Source: Rickettsiales bacterium
GTDB taxonomy: Bacteria; Pseudomonadota; Alphaproteobacteria; Pelagibacterales; Pelagibacteraceae
Direction of reading: 5' to 3'
Assembly (NCBI GenBank): GCA_005801485.1
Contig: SYDM01000068.1
Location: 1 to 5,405, forward strand
DNA length: 5,405 nucleotides
Shown: positions 1-5,405 of the stretch, in pieces
Layout: each line of letters starts with the position of its first letter
Position numbering within the stretch: the first letter of the stretch is position 1
Notes under the pieces: model-generated
The model's database searches: none
What the model saw: the letters and a program-made list of their open reading frames with translations, nothing else
Told to the model about the DNA's origin: nothing
Translations under genes and position numbers: made by a program

Positions 1-2792
1 ATGATGTTACAAACGATGTGAGAACTGCTGTATCCCGTGTATTAGATAATTTACCTGAAAGTGCAGATGCTCCTCAAGTTTTTAAACAAAGCTCTGGAAA
101 TACTACCACCATGTGGCTTTCTTTTAGCTCAAAAAATATGAGTGATTTAGAGCTTACAGACTATGCTGATAGATATTTAACTGACATCTTTTCGACAATT
201 CCAGGTGTAGGTAGAGTAACTTTAGGAGGTGAAAGAAATTTATCACTAAGAGTTTGGCTCGATCCAATTTCTTTAGCAGCTAGAGATTTGACAACTCAAG
301 AAGTTGAAAATGTATTAAGGAAAGAAAATGTAGAGTTTCCAGCTGGAAGAATTGAAAGTAAAGATTTAGATTTAACTATAAAACTTGATAAAGCCTATAA
401 AAATTTAGAGAATTATAAAAAACTTCCACTAAAAAGAGCAAACGACGGATCCATTATAACACTTGGCGATGTTGCTAGAGTTGAACTTGGAGCAGAAACA
501 GCAAGAACTTTATTTAAAGGTAACGGTCAACAAGTAGTTGGAATAGGAATTTACCAACAATCAGATGCAAATACTATTACAGTTGCAAAAAAAATTAAAG
601 AAAAAATTAAAGAAATTACTCCTACTTTACCTGAGAGCACAGAGTTAAAAGTTTCTTACGATCGAAGTACTTATATATCAAGCGCAATTCAAGAAGTTTA
701 TAACACTTTAATTATTGCAATTATTTTAGTGACTATAATTATTTATCTTTTTCTCGGAAACATGAAAGCATTAATTATTCCTGTTATAGCTTTGCCAGTT
801 TCACTAATATCTACATTTATACCTATTTATTTTTTTGATTTTTCAATAAATTTATTTACGTTAATGGCTTTAGTTTTAGCAATAGGTCTTGTGGTAGATG
901 ATGCTATTGTTATGTTAGAAAATATTGTTCGTAGAATTGATGAAGGTGAAACGCCTCTTGTGGCCGCATACAAAGGAGCAAAACAAGTGTCCTTTGCAAT
1001 CATTGCAACCACTGTGGTTTTGGTTGCTGTTTTTACCCCATTAATTTTTGTTAAAGGAATAACAGGTGTCTTGTTCACACAAACCGCGATTACTTTGGCT
1101 TCGGCAATAATAATATCAGCCTTTGTTGCTTTGACTTTAAGCCCAATGCTAGGAAGTAAATTTCTGCAAAAAAATATGAACAAGTCTAATATAGTGATTA
1201 GATTTGAGAATAAATTAAAAGATTTAACTAATTTTTATCAATCAACTTTAATAGTATGGATCAAAAAAAAAAAAGCAATTGTTTTTTTCTTGATAGGAAC
1301 AATTGTATTGTCGATATCACTCTTTATTTTTGTGCCTAAAGAATTAGTTGCACCAGAAGATAGGGGAGTTTTTTTTGTAATTATAAAAGCTCCCCAAGGA
1401 TCTGGTTTTAATTATACATCTCAAAAAGCTGAAGAAATTGAAAAACTTTTATTACCAGAAATTGGTAAAGGCGAGTATAAAAACTTAGTTCTTAGAGTTC
1501 CAGGTTTTGGAAAATCAGATAAACAAGTGAATAGTGGTTTTGTTATTGTTATTTTAGAAGATTGGAATAAAAGAAAAAGAGCTGGGGTTCAAATCTTAAG
1601 AGAGTCCTTTGGAAAAATTTCAACAATACCAGGAGTTTTAGCTTTCTCAGTTATGCCTCAAGCTTTAAGATCTGGAGGTATAGAAAACCCTGTTCAATTT
1701 GTGCTTTTAGGTAGTACTTATGAAAAATTAAAAGAGTGGAAAGAAATAATAAAAAATGAAGCAAGAAAAAATCCTGGCTTAAATACAATAGAAGATGATT
1801 TTGATTTAAATAAACCACAACTTAATGTTCGAATTGATCAAAAGAAAGCATCAGACTTAGGGGTTTCAACTGAAGATATTGGAAGAACAATAGAAACTAT
1901 TTTTGGCTCTAAGACAGTTACGAGATTTTCTAGCGATGGAAAAGAATATTCTATTATTCTTCAGGGTGATATTAAGGACAGACAAGAGCCTTCAAGTATT
2001 AGTAAATTATTTGTAAGATCTAAAAATAATGGAAAACTAGTTTCAATTTCCAATTTAGTTACATTTAATGAATCTGGAGAAGCTCCGTTCTTAAGTAGAT
2101 ATAATAGACAAAAAGCAGTTACTATTTCTGCTCGTCTGACAGACGACTACACTTTAGATGAAGCTTTAAAATTTTTAATTAAAGTCGTAGAAGAAAATAC
2201 TCCCGAAGCAAGAATAGCTTTTAAAGGTGAAAGTGAAGAATATAAAAAAACTAATAATGAACTTTATATTGTTTTTCTATTAGCTTTAATTACAGCTTAT
2301 TTAGCAATGTGTGCTCAATTTGAAAGTTGGAAACACCCATTTACAATAATGTTAACAGTACCGCTTGCAATACTAGGAGGGATTTTAGGACTTCTTGTCG
2401 TGGGTTCATCTTTAAATATTTATAGTCAAATTTCATTAATCATTCTAATAGGCCTTGCTGCTAAAAATGGAATCTTAATTGTTGAGTTTGCAAACCAACT
2501 AAGATCTGAAGGAAAAAAAATTGAAGAGGCAATCATTAATGCTTCGATCATTAGGTTTCGACCAATTTTAATGACAAGTCTATCTACAATTATTGGGGTT
2601 TTGCCTTTAGTTTTTGGCAGTGGCCCCGGTGCTGCGAGCAGATTGACCGTTGGAATAACAATATTAGGTGGAATGCTTTTTTCTACTGTGTTTACACTTT
2701 ATGTTATTCCTACTGTTTATTTAATAATAGGTAAAAATTCTCAAAATATTGACGCAATAGAAATTGAATTAAATAAGCAACTTAAAAAATAA
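1..2792 (+). CDS. RND (HAE1/AcrB-type) efflux pump permease, 5'-truncated by window edge
   Basis: Inner-membrane subunit of a proton-driven tripartite efflux pump, which exports hydrophobic or amphiphilic compounds with a periplasmic adaptor and an outer-membrane channel. The frame is open from base 3, so the GTG at 18 is internal; 929 residues are visible, against about 1,020-1,050 for the family, so roughly 100 N-terminal residues (TM1 and the start of the first periplasmic domain) are missing. Numbering from the codon at base 3, the proton-relay residues all match AcrB: Asp299-Asp300 in TM4 (VVDDAIVMLEN, AcrB D407/D408), Lys821 in TM10 (AAKNGILIVEF, K940), and Arg851 and Thr858 in TM11 (RFRPILMTS, R971/T978). 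TM2-TM6 span about residues 230-395, TM7 follows a KKKK tract near 420, the second periplasmic domain covers about 450-745, and TM8-TM12 end the protein. The adaptor gene is probably upstream, outside the window. The stop overlaps the convergent lipoprotein gene by 11 bases. Family assignment is firm; the substrate is unknown. Confidence 0.97.
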   Translation, partial: DVTNDVRTAVSRVLDNLPESADAPQVFKQSSGNTTTMWLSFSSKNMSDLELTDYADRYLTDIFSTIPGVGRVTLGGERNLSLRVWLDPISLAARDLTTQEVENVLRKENVEFPAGRIESKDLDLTIKLDKAYKNLENYKKLPLKRANDGSIITLGDVARVELGAETARTLFKGNGQQVVGIGIYQQSDANTITVAKKIKEKIKEITPTLPESTELKVSYDRSTYISSAIQEVYNTLIIAIILVTIIIYLFLGNMKALIIPVIALPVSLISTFIPIYFFDFSINLFTLMALVLAIGLVVDDAIVMLENIVRRIDEGETPLVAAYKGAKQVSFAIIATTVVLVAVFTPLIFVKGITGVLFTQTAITLASAIIISAFVALTLSPMLGSKFLQKNMNKSNIVIRFENKLKDLTNFYQSTLIVWIKKKKAIVFFLIGTIVLSISLFIFVPKELVAPEDRGVFFVIIKAPQGSGFNYTSQKAEEIEKLLLPEIGKGEYKNLVLRVPGFGKSDKQVNSGFVIVILEDWNKRKRAGVQILRESFGKISTIPGVLAFSVMPQALRSGGIENPVQFVLLGSTYEKLKEWKEIIKNEARKNPGLNTIEDDFDLNKPQLNVRIDQKKASDLGVSTEDIGRTIETIFGSKTVTRFSSDGKEYSIILQGDIKDRQEPSSISKLFVRSKNNGKLVSISNLVTFNESGEAPFLSRYNRQKAVTISARLTDDYTLDEALKFLIKVVEENTPEARIAFKGESEEYKKTNNELYIVFLLALITAYLAMCAQFESWKHPFTIMLTVPLAILGGILGLLVVGSSLNIYSQISLIILIGLAAKNGILIVEFANQLRSEGKKIEEAIINASIIRFRPILMTSLSTIIGVLPLVFGSGPGAASRLTVGITILGGMLFSTVFTLYVIPTVYLIIGKNSQNIDAIEIELNKQLKK
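589..612 (+). repeat. Perfect 12-bp tandem duplication inside the RND gene
   Basis: Two adjacent identical copies of AAAAAATTAAAG (589-600 and 601-612) encode a repeated Lys-Ile-Lys-Glu motif in the first periplasmic domain. The repeat is in frame and does not disturb the reading frame. It could reflect a recent slippage duplication or simply AT-rich, lysine-rich codon usage. Confidence 0.6.
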
Positions 2793-3384
2793 TATATTTA
2801 TTTTTATCTAAATTTTTTTGGCACATAGTTAATTGTTTCCTGTAATCATTAGCTTGTTCTTTAACTGATGTAGCGTAGATAATTGCTTTTTTGTCTTTCT
2901 TGTAATTTTTATAATCACCCCAACCTTTATAATAAGCCAAGTATTGTCTATAAGCGTCATTTTTTGGAATTTTAAGAAGTTGTGAGGTCTTATTTATATA
3001 CCAGCCTATAAAATCTACAGAATCTTTGAAGCTTGCTCTTGTTACGAGTTTATTATCCATCTCTTTCTTATACTGTTCCCATGTCGCGTCTATCGCTTGT
3101 GAATAACCAAATGAGCTAGATGGCCTTTTAAATGGTATCACTTTAAATAATTTTTCTCTAGGTGGCTGCGCTAACCAATTAAAATCACTCTCTTGCTTTA
3201 CAAAAGCCAACTGTAAATGAATAGGGGCTCCCCACTTTTCATAGGTAGCCTTAGTATGTTTATACCAAAGATATCTGTCTTCAAAGATATCGCAACTATT
3301 TTTAGTATTTTTAGGTATAGAGGAACAGGCTGATGCAATAAAAAAAATTAATAAATAAAGTTTAAATTTTTGAAAGTGAATCAC
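2782..3384 (-). CDS. SLT-domain lytic transglycosylase-like lipoprotein
   Basis: Predicted lipoprotein of 200 residues with a lysozyme-like SLT fold, expected to cleave peptidoglycan glycan strands in the periplasm. The N terminus has a basic/aromatic start, a hydrophobic stretch (residues 9-17) and a lipobox ASAC with Cys20 as the lipidated residue. The SLT hallmarks are visible: catalytic Glu65 in KQESDF, a Gly-x-x-Gln motif at 93-96 (FGYSQ), and AYYKGWGDY at 150-158 in place of the usual YNAG-type motif. The stretch around 72-91 (QPPRE, then RPSSSFG) and the DFIGWYI motif near 124-130 resemble a family of small proteobacterial SLT lipoproteins of unproven activity. Cys31 and Cys188 could form a disulfide (inference). 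The start is GTG at 3384: a stop codon immediately precedes it in frame, and no other ATG, GTG or TTG occurs before the lipobox. It is the last gene of the leftward cluster, 20 bases after the nuclease gene. No clear Shine-Dalgarno is seen. Confidence 0.88.
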   Translation of the reverse strand: MIHFQKFKLYLLIFFIASACSSIPKNTKNSCDIFEDRYLWYKHTKATYEKWGAPIHLQLAFVKQESDFNWLAQPPREKLFKVIPFKRPSSSFGYSQAIDATWEQYKKEMDNKLVTRASFKDSVDFIGWYINKTSQLLKIPKNDAYRQYLAYYKGWGDYKNYKKDKKAIIYATSVKEQANDYRKQLTMCQKNLDKNKYIIF

Positions 3385-3404
3385 TTATTAATTTATATAA
3401 GAAT

Positions 3405-3878
3405 TTAATTAAGCTTTCTCCACTTTTCTGGGTCTAAAAAATATCCCGACCATAACCCTAATTTATTTTTTTCAGCATATTGCTCGTCTTCGATATAATC
3501 TTTGGAATACTTTCTGTAGGCAATAGCATGACCATTTCTGACCATCCATTTGTTGAGATTCAATTGATCAATATAACAAGTTCCTAAAAATCTACCGTAT
3601 CGATCTTTATTTTTTTCAGTTTTACAAATAATAGTATTATTTGATACTTCTTTTATTAAAGCATTCATTGACTCTAGTCCGCAATCATAAAAATTTCCAG
3701 ATTTAGCACACAGTTGCTTTTTTTCTGGAGCATCAATTCCATTTAGCCTTATTTTATTTTGGGCAATGTGCAAGGTATCACCATCTATAATATTAGCTAA
3801 TCCTTTGATTTCATTAGCTGTTAAAACTGTATTAAATAGAAATAGAAAAAATAAATTAAGAAAAATCTTTTTTTGCAC
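3405..3878 (-). CDS. Exported thermonuclease (staphylococcal nuclease-like) family protein
   Basis: Small secreted or periplasmic nuclease-like protein of 157 residues with one SNase (OB-fold) domain. A hydrophobic N-terminal signal (residues 5-19), probably cleaved after Ala21, precedes the domain. Active-site equivalents of S. aureus nuclease are present: Arg44 and Glu52 in IRLNGIDAPE (R35, E43), Arg96 in DRYGRFLG (R87), and the Ca-ligand acidic residues Asp34 (IDGDT, D21) and Asp49 (D40). The Thr41 position is Ala50, common in bacterial relatives. Four cysteines (57, 66, 85, 101) fit disulfide bonding in an exported protein. The C terminus (KLGLWSGYF, then a Pro and a Trp) is typical of the family. 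The start is GTG at 3878, inside the 3' end of the zeta gene: a TAG lies two codons upstream in this frame, and this start gives a complete signal peptide. The 23-base overlap suggests translational coupling. Physiological role (DNA scavenging or turnover) is inferred. Confidence 0.9.
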   Translation of the reverse strand: MQKKIFLNLFFLFLFNTVLTANEIKGLANIIDGDTLHIAQNKIRLNGIDAPEKKQLCAKSGNFYDCGLESMNALIKEVSNNTIICKTEKNKDRYGRFLGTCYIDQLNLNKWMVRNGHAIAYRKYSKDYIEDEQYAEKNKLGLWSGYFLDPEKWRKLN

Positions 3879-4170
3879 GAGCTAAACAACTTTGTGTTTC
3901 TTTTTCCAACTCTGAAGGATCTAAAGATAAATTATTGTCTTTAAAATCTTTAGTTATTTTTCTAATTATATCTTGATCGCCCGGTTCTTCAAAATCTGCT
4001 TTGATGAGTTCTTTTATATAAATACTTGTTTCACTCTCATTTTTCCCAATTTTTTTAGCCACCCATTCTGCAAGATATTTATTTCTTCTTACCGTAACTT
4101 TAAATTGTAACTCCTGGTCGTGTGCAAATTTATTTTCAAATGATTTTTCTCTATCGTTAAATTTATTCAT
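3856..4170 (-). CDS. F1Fo-ATP synthase inhibitor subunit zeta (DUF1476 family)
   Basis: Small cytoplasmic protein of 104 residues from the DUF1476 family. The family member characterised in Paracoccus denitrificans binds F1-ATPase and blocks ATP hydrolysis through its N-terminal segment. The diagnostic N-terminal block is well preserved: FNDREKSFENKFAHD (4-18), then QFKVTVRRNKYLAEW (22-36), followed by a mid-protein Asp-Phe-Glu-Glu-Pro-Gly-Asp motif (DFEEPGD, about residues 59-65). Length is normal (about 100-110). No signal peptide or membrane segment is seen, and the composition is highly charged and helical. The ATG at 4168-4170 overlaps the stop of the upstream VanZ-like gene (ATGAATAA), and the 3' end overlaps the nuclease gene by 23 bases, so it sits inside a tightly coupled operon. 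A purine-rich GAGA just before the ATG could be a weak ribosome binding site. Family identity is strong; whether this protein really inhibits is uncertain, because some alphaproteobacterial zeta proteins are reported to have weak or no inhibitory activity. Confidence 0.93.
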   Translation of the reverse strand: MNKFNDREKSFENKFAHDQELQFKVTVRRNKYLAEWVAKKIGKNESETSIYIKELIKADFEEPGDQDIIRKITKDFKDNNLSLDPSELEKETQSCLARAKKDFS

Positions 4171-4567
4171 ATCTCTTTTTAATATATTTTTTTACTATTG
4201 CAAATATTAAAAGACCTAAAATAAAACCACTCATATTTCCTATCAAATCATAATATTCAAAAGCTCTATTAGGAACTATTAAATGTGAAATTTCTAAAAA
4301 AAAAGAAATTAAAAAAATATTATAAAGATTTGTAAATAAATTTTTATCCCTAGTGCTTATGATTAAAGCTAGTGTTGTTATCCAAAAAAAATAAATTAGA
4401 TGATTAATTGAGGTTCCTATAGGATTAGATATTAAATATAATTCCCGCCTTAAATCACCATATAATAAAAATCCTATTAAACTTCCTGGAAATAAATAAA
4501 AAATAAATAATGTGATAAATGAAAAATAATATAAAAAACTTAATAGTTTAAATAAAGTATTATTCAT
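4163..4567 (-). CDS. VanZ-like family small integral membrane protein
   Basis: Small membrane protein of 134 residues resembling the VanZ-like family, whose molecular function is mostly unknown (VanZ itself gives low-level teicoplanin resistance). Four hydrophobic helices are visible: a first after the N terminus (SFLYYFSFITLFIFYLF), a second at HLIYFFWITTLALII, a third at NIFLISFFLEISHLI and a fourth at LIGNMSGFILGLLIFAIV. The family signature lies between helices 3 and 4: Glu-x-x-His, then PNR-x-FEYYDL, then a Gly-rich start of helix 4. I chose ATG at 4565-4567 as the start; it leaves a 40-base gap to the divergent gpmA. An in-frame ATG at 4588 would add seven residues, and a GTG at 4627 would run 20 bases into gpmA and is unlikely. 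It is the first gene of the leftward cluster, and its stop overlaps the zeta start by 8 bases. A role in the envelope is inferred only from family and membrane topology. Confidence 0.83.
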   Translation of the reverse strand: MNNTLFKLLSFLYYFSFITLFIFYLFPGSLIGFLLYGDLRRELYLISNPIGTSINHLIYFFWITTLALIISTRDKNLFTNLYNIFLISFFLEISHLIVPNRAFEYYDLIGNMSGFILGLLIFAIVKKYIKKRYE

Positions 4568-4580
4568 TCTAAAATGAATA
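4561..4580. repeat. 8-bp inverted repeat over the VanZ-like start codon
   Basis: TATTCATT (4561-4568) and AATGAATA (4573-4580) are perfect reverse complements separated by four bases. The left arm contains the presumed ATG of the VanZ-like gene (4565-4567, minus strand). It could be an operator for the divergent promoters or a weak hairpin near the ribosome binding region. In DNA this AT-rich, perfect 8-base arms also arise by chance, so function is unproven. Confidence 0.45.
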
Positions 4581-4607
4581 TAGTACATAAGATTAGAATT
4601 AACTATT
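4568..4607. promoter_or_regulatory. 40-base divergent intergenic region between VanZ-like gene and gpmA
   Basis: This is the only non-coding gap in the window that can hold the promoters for both the leftward four-gene cluster and the rightward gpmA. It is very AT-rich. A TAAGAT at 4588-4593 is a weak -10-like match for gpmA (4 of 6 positions), but I see no good -35 at the expected spacing and no strong Shine-Dalgarno before either start. Promoter elements may extend into the flanking coding sequences. The regulatory role follows from gene orientation rather than from clear motifs. Confidence 0.5.
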
Positions 4608-5327
4608 ATGACTAAATTAATACTCACAAGGCATGGACAGAGTGTTTGGAATGCAGAAGATAGATTTACAGGCTGGGTTGATGTTGATCTTTCAAGTAAA
4701 GGGGTTGAAGAAGCTGAAAAATCAGGTCAAATTATTAAAGATTTAAATATTAAAATAAATATTTCATATACATCCTATTTAAAAAGAGCCACCAAAACTC
4801 TAACTACTATTCTTAAAAAAAATAAAATGGAGATAAAATTTAATACTGCTTGGGAACTCAACGAGAGACATTACGGTTCTTTAACTGGTTTAAATAAAGA
4901 AGAAACAAAAAAAAAAATCGGTGAAGATCAATTTAAAAAATATAGAAGATCATGGGATGTCGCGCCTCCACCATTGGAAAATAATAGCGAACACCTGTCT
5001 TTATTTAGTCCGCTAAATAACAAAATACCTATAGGTATGATACCTTTTACAGAGTCACTAAAAGATACTTTTAACAGAGTTATACCTTTTTATGAAAAAA
5101 AAATAAAAAAAAATCTTTTAGAAAATAAAAATGTTTTGATTTCTGCTCATGGAAATTCTCTAAGAGCATTATGTAAATATTTATTTAATATATCAGATAC
5201 AAAAATTAATGAATTAGAAATACCAACTGGAAACCCTTTGGTTATTGAATTTGATAAAAATTTTAAAATTGTAAATATTAATTATTTAGACAAGACACGA
5301 GAGAAAATAATTATTACTAATCAATAA
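4608..5327 (+). CDS. gpmA: 2,3-bisphosphoglycerate-dependent phosphoglycerate mutase
   Basis: Cytoplasmic enzyme of glycolysis and gluconeogenesis that interconverts 3-phosphoglycerate and 2-phosphoglycerate through a phosphohistidine intermediate. The 239-residue length fits the long bacterial dPGM type (about 230-250). The histidine phosphatase motif RHGQSVWN puts the phosphorylated His at residue 9, with Arg8 beside it. FTGWVDVDLS (20-29), Arg60 in LKRA, Glu86 in NERHYGSLTGLNK (85-97), the Arg113-Arg114 pair, TESL (148-151) and the second catalytic His181 in SAHGNSLRAL all match the family. The PTGNPLVIEFD tail motif near 220 is also typical. The ATG at 4608 places the motif at the usual distance from the N terminus. 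Divergent from the VanZ-like cluster across 40 bases; no ribosome binding site is obvious. Three A-runs of 9-11 bases occur in the gene but the frame is intact. The stop overlaps a probable convergent gene by 11 bases. Confidence 0.97.
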   Translation: MTKLILTRHGQSVWNAEDRFTGWVDVDLSSKGVEEAEKSGQIIKDLNIKINISYTSYLKRATKTLTTILKKNKMEIKFNTAWELNERHYGSLTGLNKEETKKKIGEDQFKKYRRSWDVAPPPLENNSEHLSLFSPLNNKIPIGMIPFTESLKDTFNRVIPFYEKKIKKNLLENKNVLISAHGNSLRALCKYLFNISDTKINELEIPTGNPLVIEFDKNFKIVNINYLDKTREKIIITNQ

Positions 5328-5405
5328 ATTTTAACTTCTCCAACTTTTTAAAAACTTTAATATTGTTTACATGGAAAAAAGTTTGATTACTTTCCTGACC
5401 AAGTA
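5317..5405 (-). CDS. Probable C-terminal end of an unidentified protein, truncated by window edge
   Basis: A - strand frame is open from the window edge for 28 codons and ends at TAG (5317-5319), inside the last codons of gpmA. The visible tail ends in a lysine-rich segment (VFKKLEKLKFID), which looks like an ordinary protein C terminus. I do not recognise the family. The tail-to-tail 11-base overlap with gpmA repeats the arrangement at 2782-2792. An open stretch this short can occur by chance in AT-rich DNA (perhaps one in ten), and a competing + strand ATG at 5371 also stays open to the edge for 11 codons, so this is a moderate call. Confidence 0.5.
   Translation of the reverse strand, partial: LGQESNQTFFHVNNIKVFKKLEKLKFID

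Noticed and set aside
18..20. GTG as the start of the RND gene
   Set aside because: The frame is open back to the window edge, and the residues before it (DVTND) continue the normal RND alignment, so the true start is upstream of the window.
827..1183. 118-codon open frame on the - strand
   Set aside because: It lies entirely opposite the TM2-TM6 region of the RND gene, where hydrophobic codons on + give Lys/Thr/Ala/Ile-rich antisense frames. No family resemblance; treated as a shadow.
2782..4567. Nuclease, transglycosylase and VanZ-like proteins as a defence or lysis cassette
   Set aside because: Each is a common housekeeping-type envelope family, the zeta gene sits in their midst, and there are no phage, toxin, recombinase or repeat signals nearby. 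Nothing in the sequence supports a defence function.
4568..4627. Longer VanZ-like start at GTG 4627, or ATG 4588
   Set aside because: GTG 4627 would overlap the divergent gpmA start by 20 bases and adds a non-family extension. ATG 4588 is possible but leaves less promoter space; ATG 4567 is the more economical start.
5345..5354. TTTTTAAAAA palindrome after gpmA as a terminator
   Set aside because: It has no GC stem and no loop, and probably lies within the coding end of the convergent - strand gene; it is ordinary AT-rich sequence.
5371..5405. + strand ATG with 11 open codons at the right edge
   Set aside because: Too short to judge, no ribosome binding site is evident, and it conflicts with the longer - strand frame that runs to a stop inside gpmA.

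Overview
This window looks like a piece of chromosome from an AT-rich, streamlined alphaproteobacterium, most plausibly a marine SAR11/Pelagibacterales relative. The base composition is roughly 30% GC by eye. There is essentially no gene-free DNA: the neighbouring genes overlap or are separated by 20-40 bases. One gene encodes the zeta-type inhibitor of F1-ATPase (DUF1476), a family characteristic of Alphaproteobacteria. The assignment to SAR11 specifically is an inference from composition and packing, not from a marker gene.

Layout. Positions 1-2792 (+) hold the C-terminal nine tenths of an RND (HAE1/AcrB-type) efflux permease whose start lies before the window. A leftward (-) cluster of four genes follows. 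Read in transcription order from about 4567 down to 2782, it encodes a VanZ-like small membrane protein, the ATP synthase inhibitor subunit zeta, an exported staphylococcal-nuclease-like (thermonuclease) protein and an SLT-type lytic transglycosylase lipoprotein. The first two junctions overlap by 8 and 23 bases and the third gap is 20 bases, so the cluster is very probably one transcription unit. A complete 2,3-bisphosphoglycerate-dependent phosphoglycerate mutase (gpmA) lies at 4608-5327 (+), divergent from that cluster across a 40-base gap. At the right edge a reading frame on the - strand enters the window and stops inside the end of gpmA. It is probably the tail of another gene that I cannot identify.

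How the genes relate. The RND pump, the lipoprotein transglycosylase, the VanZ-like protein and the exported nuclease are all envelope or periplasmic proteins. The zeta subunit (cytoplasm, ATP synthase) and GpmA (cytoplasm, glycolysis/gluconeogenesis) are energy-metabolism genes. I see no evidence that they form a single pathway; the grouping looks like operon packing in a compact genome.

I found no mobile element, CRISPR array, RNA gene or convincing intrinsic terminator, and no clearly novel system. The points most worth a second look are the two tail-to-tail overlaps of exactly 11 bases, the 20-base inverted repeat covering the presumed vanZ-like start codon in the divergent promoter gap, the ATPase inhibitor gene co-transcribed with cell-envelope genes, and long A-tracts inside coding sequence.
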